From contig OY747712.1 in NCBI GenBank assembly GCA_963556495.2, positions 27,368,735-27,432,734 of the forward strand: DNA of 64,000 bases, in the 5' to 3' direction. Within the stretch, counting starts at the first letter, position 1. Each line of letters starts with the position of its first letter. Source of the DNA: Valencia hispanica. Its lineage: Eukaryota; Chordata; Actinopteri; Cyprinodontiformes; Valenciidae. The notes under the pieces are model-generated. The model did no database searches and was not told where the DNA came from. It was given only the letters and a program-made list of their open reading frames with translations. The position numbers were made by a program, and so were the translations under genes. Positions 62,620 to 64,000 of this stretch are shown here, piece by piece.

Positions 62620-63485
62620 TGTCCTCCATTTTTATCCACTTGGGAAGTGACAACAGCATAGCAGATTGTTTATATGGGCGCACACTTTACCGCCCAAACC
62701 CCGCCATGGGATGAAGCTGGATATCTGGCCGCCTGATTATGAAAGGCAGCAGCTCCACCATTGATAACAGCGCAAGTATTTTCATTAACTGTACCCCACA
62801 ATCCTGCGTTACACACCGGATAAACCCAGTCTGAGCTGCCGCTGCTACAGCTACACTCAGGCTGTGTTGCTTACCCTCTTGACTTTTGTATGGACAGTAG
62901 TAGAATACTGAAGGGCTGATCTAACCTGGTACTAATGTTATCACATTTAACCAGTCGTGAATAGCTTTAAAAAGCTAAATGCGTTTGTAACTGGCATGGC
63001 TCTATAGTGTCTCACATTTAGCTATTAGATACACAACATACTGCAGTACAGGTGTCATGCACATATTTATAATATTAGAGCTGTGGTGGTAAACCTATAC
63101 ATCCATCTGTCTATCACATGTACATTCAGAGGCCTCCCTGCAATTTACTGATAAACATTAATGGTAACAATGCTCACTTTTTCACTCTTATAGTTTCTTG
63201 GACTCGGTTATTGTCACGAATAGTATTGCTTCATGTAGTTGCATTATAAAAAACAATCTAGCATTTAAGTGCTGAATTTCATTAGTCATATTTGATGTTT
63301 GCTTGTGTGAAGTCACATCAGGTCTGACATTAGTAGAAACCACAAAACAAACAGAGGACTTCCTTGCTTGTTTATAAAACTTTCAGTCTCACACTAAAAG
63401 CTTGACTCTTTGTGGCCAGGAGAAGTTTGCATTTACACTTCTAAATAATGTGTATAAATGGATCTCACACCTGCCCTGGATGTAA
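62620..63485. other. Intergenic DNA, nothing recognised
   Basis: No supported feature. Confidence 0.45.
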
Positions 63486-63493
63486 CCTTAGGG

Positions 63494-63716
63494 CAGAGGT
63501 GCTCAATTCCCGTCCTCAAAGGCCGGTCTCCTGCATGTTTTAGTTCTTTCTCTGGTTCAGCACACCTGAATAAAATGATTGCTCATTAGCAGGCCTCTGC
63601 AGAACTTTGACATGCTGAGGAGGTAGTTGGACCATTTCAATCAGCTGTGTTGGAGCAGAGACGCATCTAAAACTGGCTGGAGACCGGCCCTTGAGGACCG
63701 GAATTAGACACCCATG
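63494..63716. mobile_element. Small hAT-type non-autonomous element with 8-bp target duplication
   Basis: CCTTAGGG (63486-63493) and GCTTAGGG (63717-63724) match at 7 of 8 positions. The left end CAGAGGTGCTCAATTCCCG is mirrored by the reversed right end CATGGGTGTCTAATTCCGG. The interior has 'gcctctgcaga', as in the copy at 11767. It belongs to the same group as the cluster at 11767-12599. Confidence 0.85.
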
Positions 63717-64000
63717 GCTTAGGGGATAGAAATGAGATAAATATGAATAATTTTTCATCAGTAGATGTTTTGAACGACCTTTCCTGGGCCATTGTTTTCC
63801 CGTCTTTCCTTTTGTTGAACTCTCACTTTACCTGGGGTGAGGCCTGCAGTGCTTTAGATGTTGTTCTGAGTTTTTTGTGACCTCTTTTATGTATCACCAG
63901 TGTGCTCTTGAGCTACTTTTGGTCAGCTGACCACTGCTGAGTAGGTTGACCACTGTTCAATGATTTCTCTATTTGTGGATGATGGGTCTCTTTGTTGTTC

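Overview
The window looks like a piece of a teleost fish nuclear chromosome. The evidence is one intron-containing vertebrate-type gene (glutamine synthetase, 371 aa) in AT-rich non-coding DNA packed with element families typical of ray-finned fish: Tc1/mariner with long inverted repeats, IS630-like elements with an Arg/Gly-rich transposase start, hAT and PIF/Harbinger elements, a chromodomain Ty3/Gypsy element, and LINE ends with (GATG)n tails. The species cannot be named from this alone. No bacterial gene, CRISPR array, rRNA or tRNA was seen.

Layout. 1-3415: intergenic DNA with Tc1-type debris, one piece carrying a perfect 25-bp-arm hairpin. 3529-10469: a minus-strand Ty3/Gypsy chromovirus, complete from LTR to LTR with a perfect 5-bp target duplication, frameshifted throughout, with a PIF/Harbinger element (9056-10446) inside its 5' LTR. 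11767-12599: three small hAT-type elements in a row. 14752-16088: a 1.3-kb hAT-type element. 17005-19777: the glutamine synthetase gene with TATA box, non-coding first exon, six coding exons and a 3' UTR signal. 21445-24055: an old Tc1-like element holding a younger, nearly intact Tc1 element of another family. 25503-26149: a Harbinger deletion derivative. 30502-32238: a pogo-like element with two further elements nested in it. 33459-36579: a cluster of three IS630-like elements. 43642-45727: a 2.1-kb solo LTR inside a Tc1 remnant. 47438-49032: a Tc1 remnant split by a 631-bp solo LTR. 52232-53450: LINE and Tc1 debris. 57883-63716: several small Harbinger- and hAT-type elements.

The only gene I can support as functional is glutamine synthetase. 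All catalytic and metal-ligand residues I checked are present, and every intron has GT-AG borders. The rest is mainly a record of layered insertions. Many boundaries are fixed by target-site duplications or by comparing related copies in the window, so relative insertion order can be read. I found no convincing new biological system. The best leads are a possible 32-codon upstream ORF in the glutamine synthetase mRNA, the Harbinger element with two opposed broken genes, the 2.1-kb solo LTR, and the hairpin that looks like a template-switch scar. Inverted-repeat, LTR and exon comparisons were made by eye; family names come from remembered family features, not database searches.
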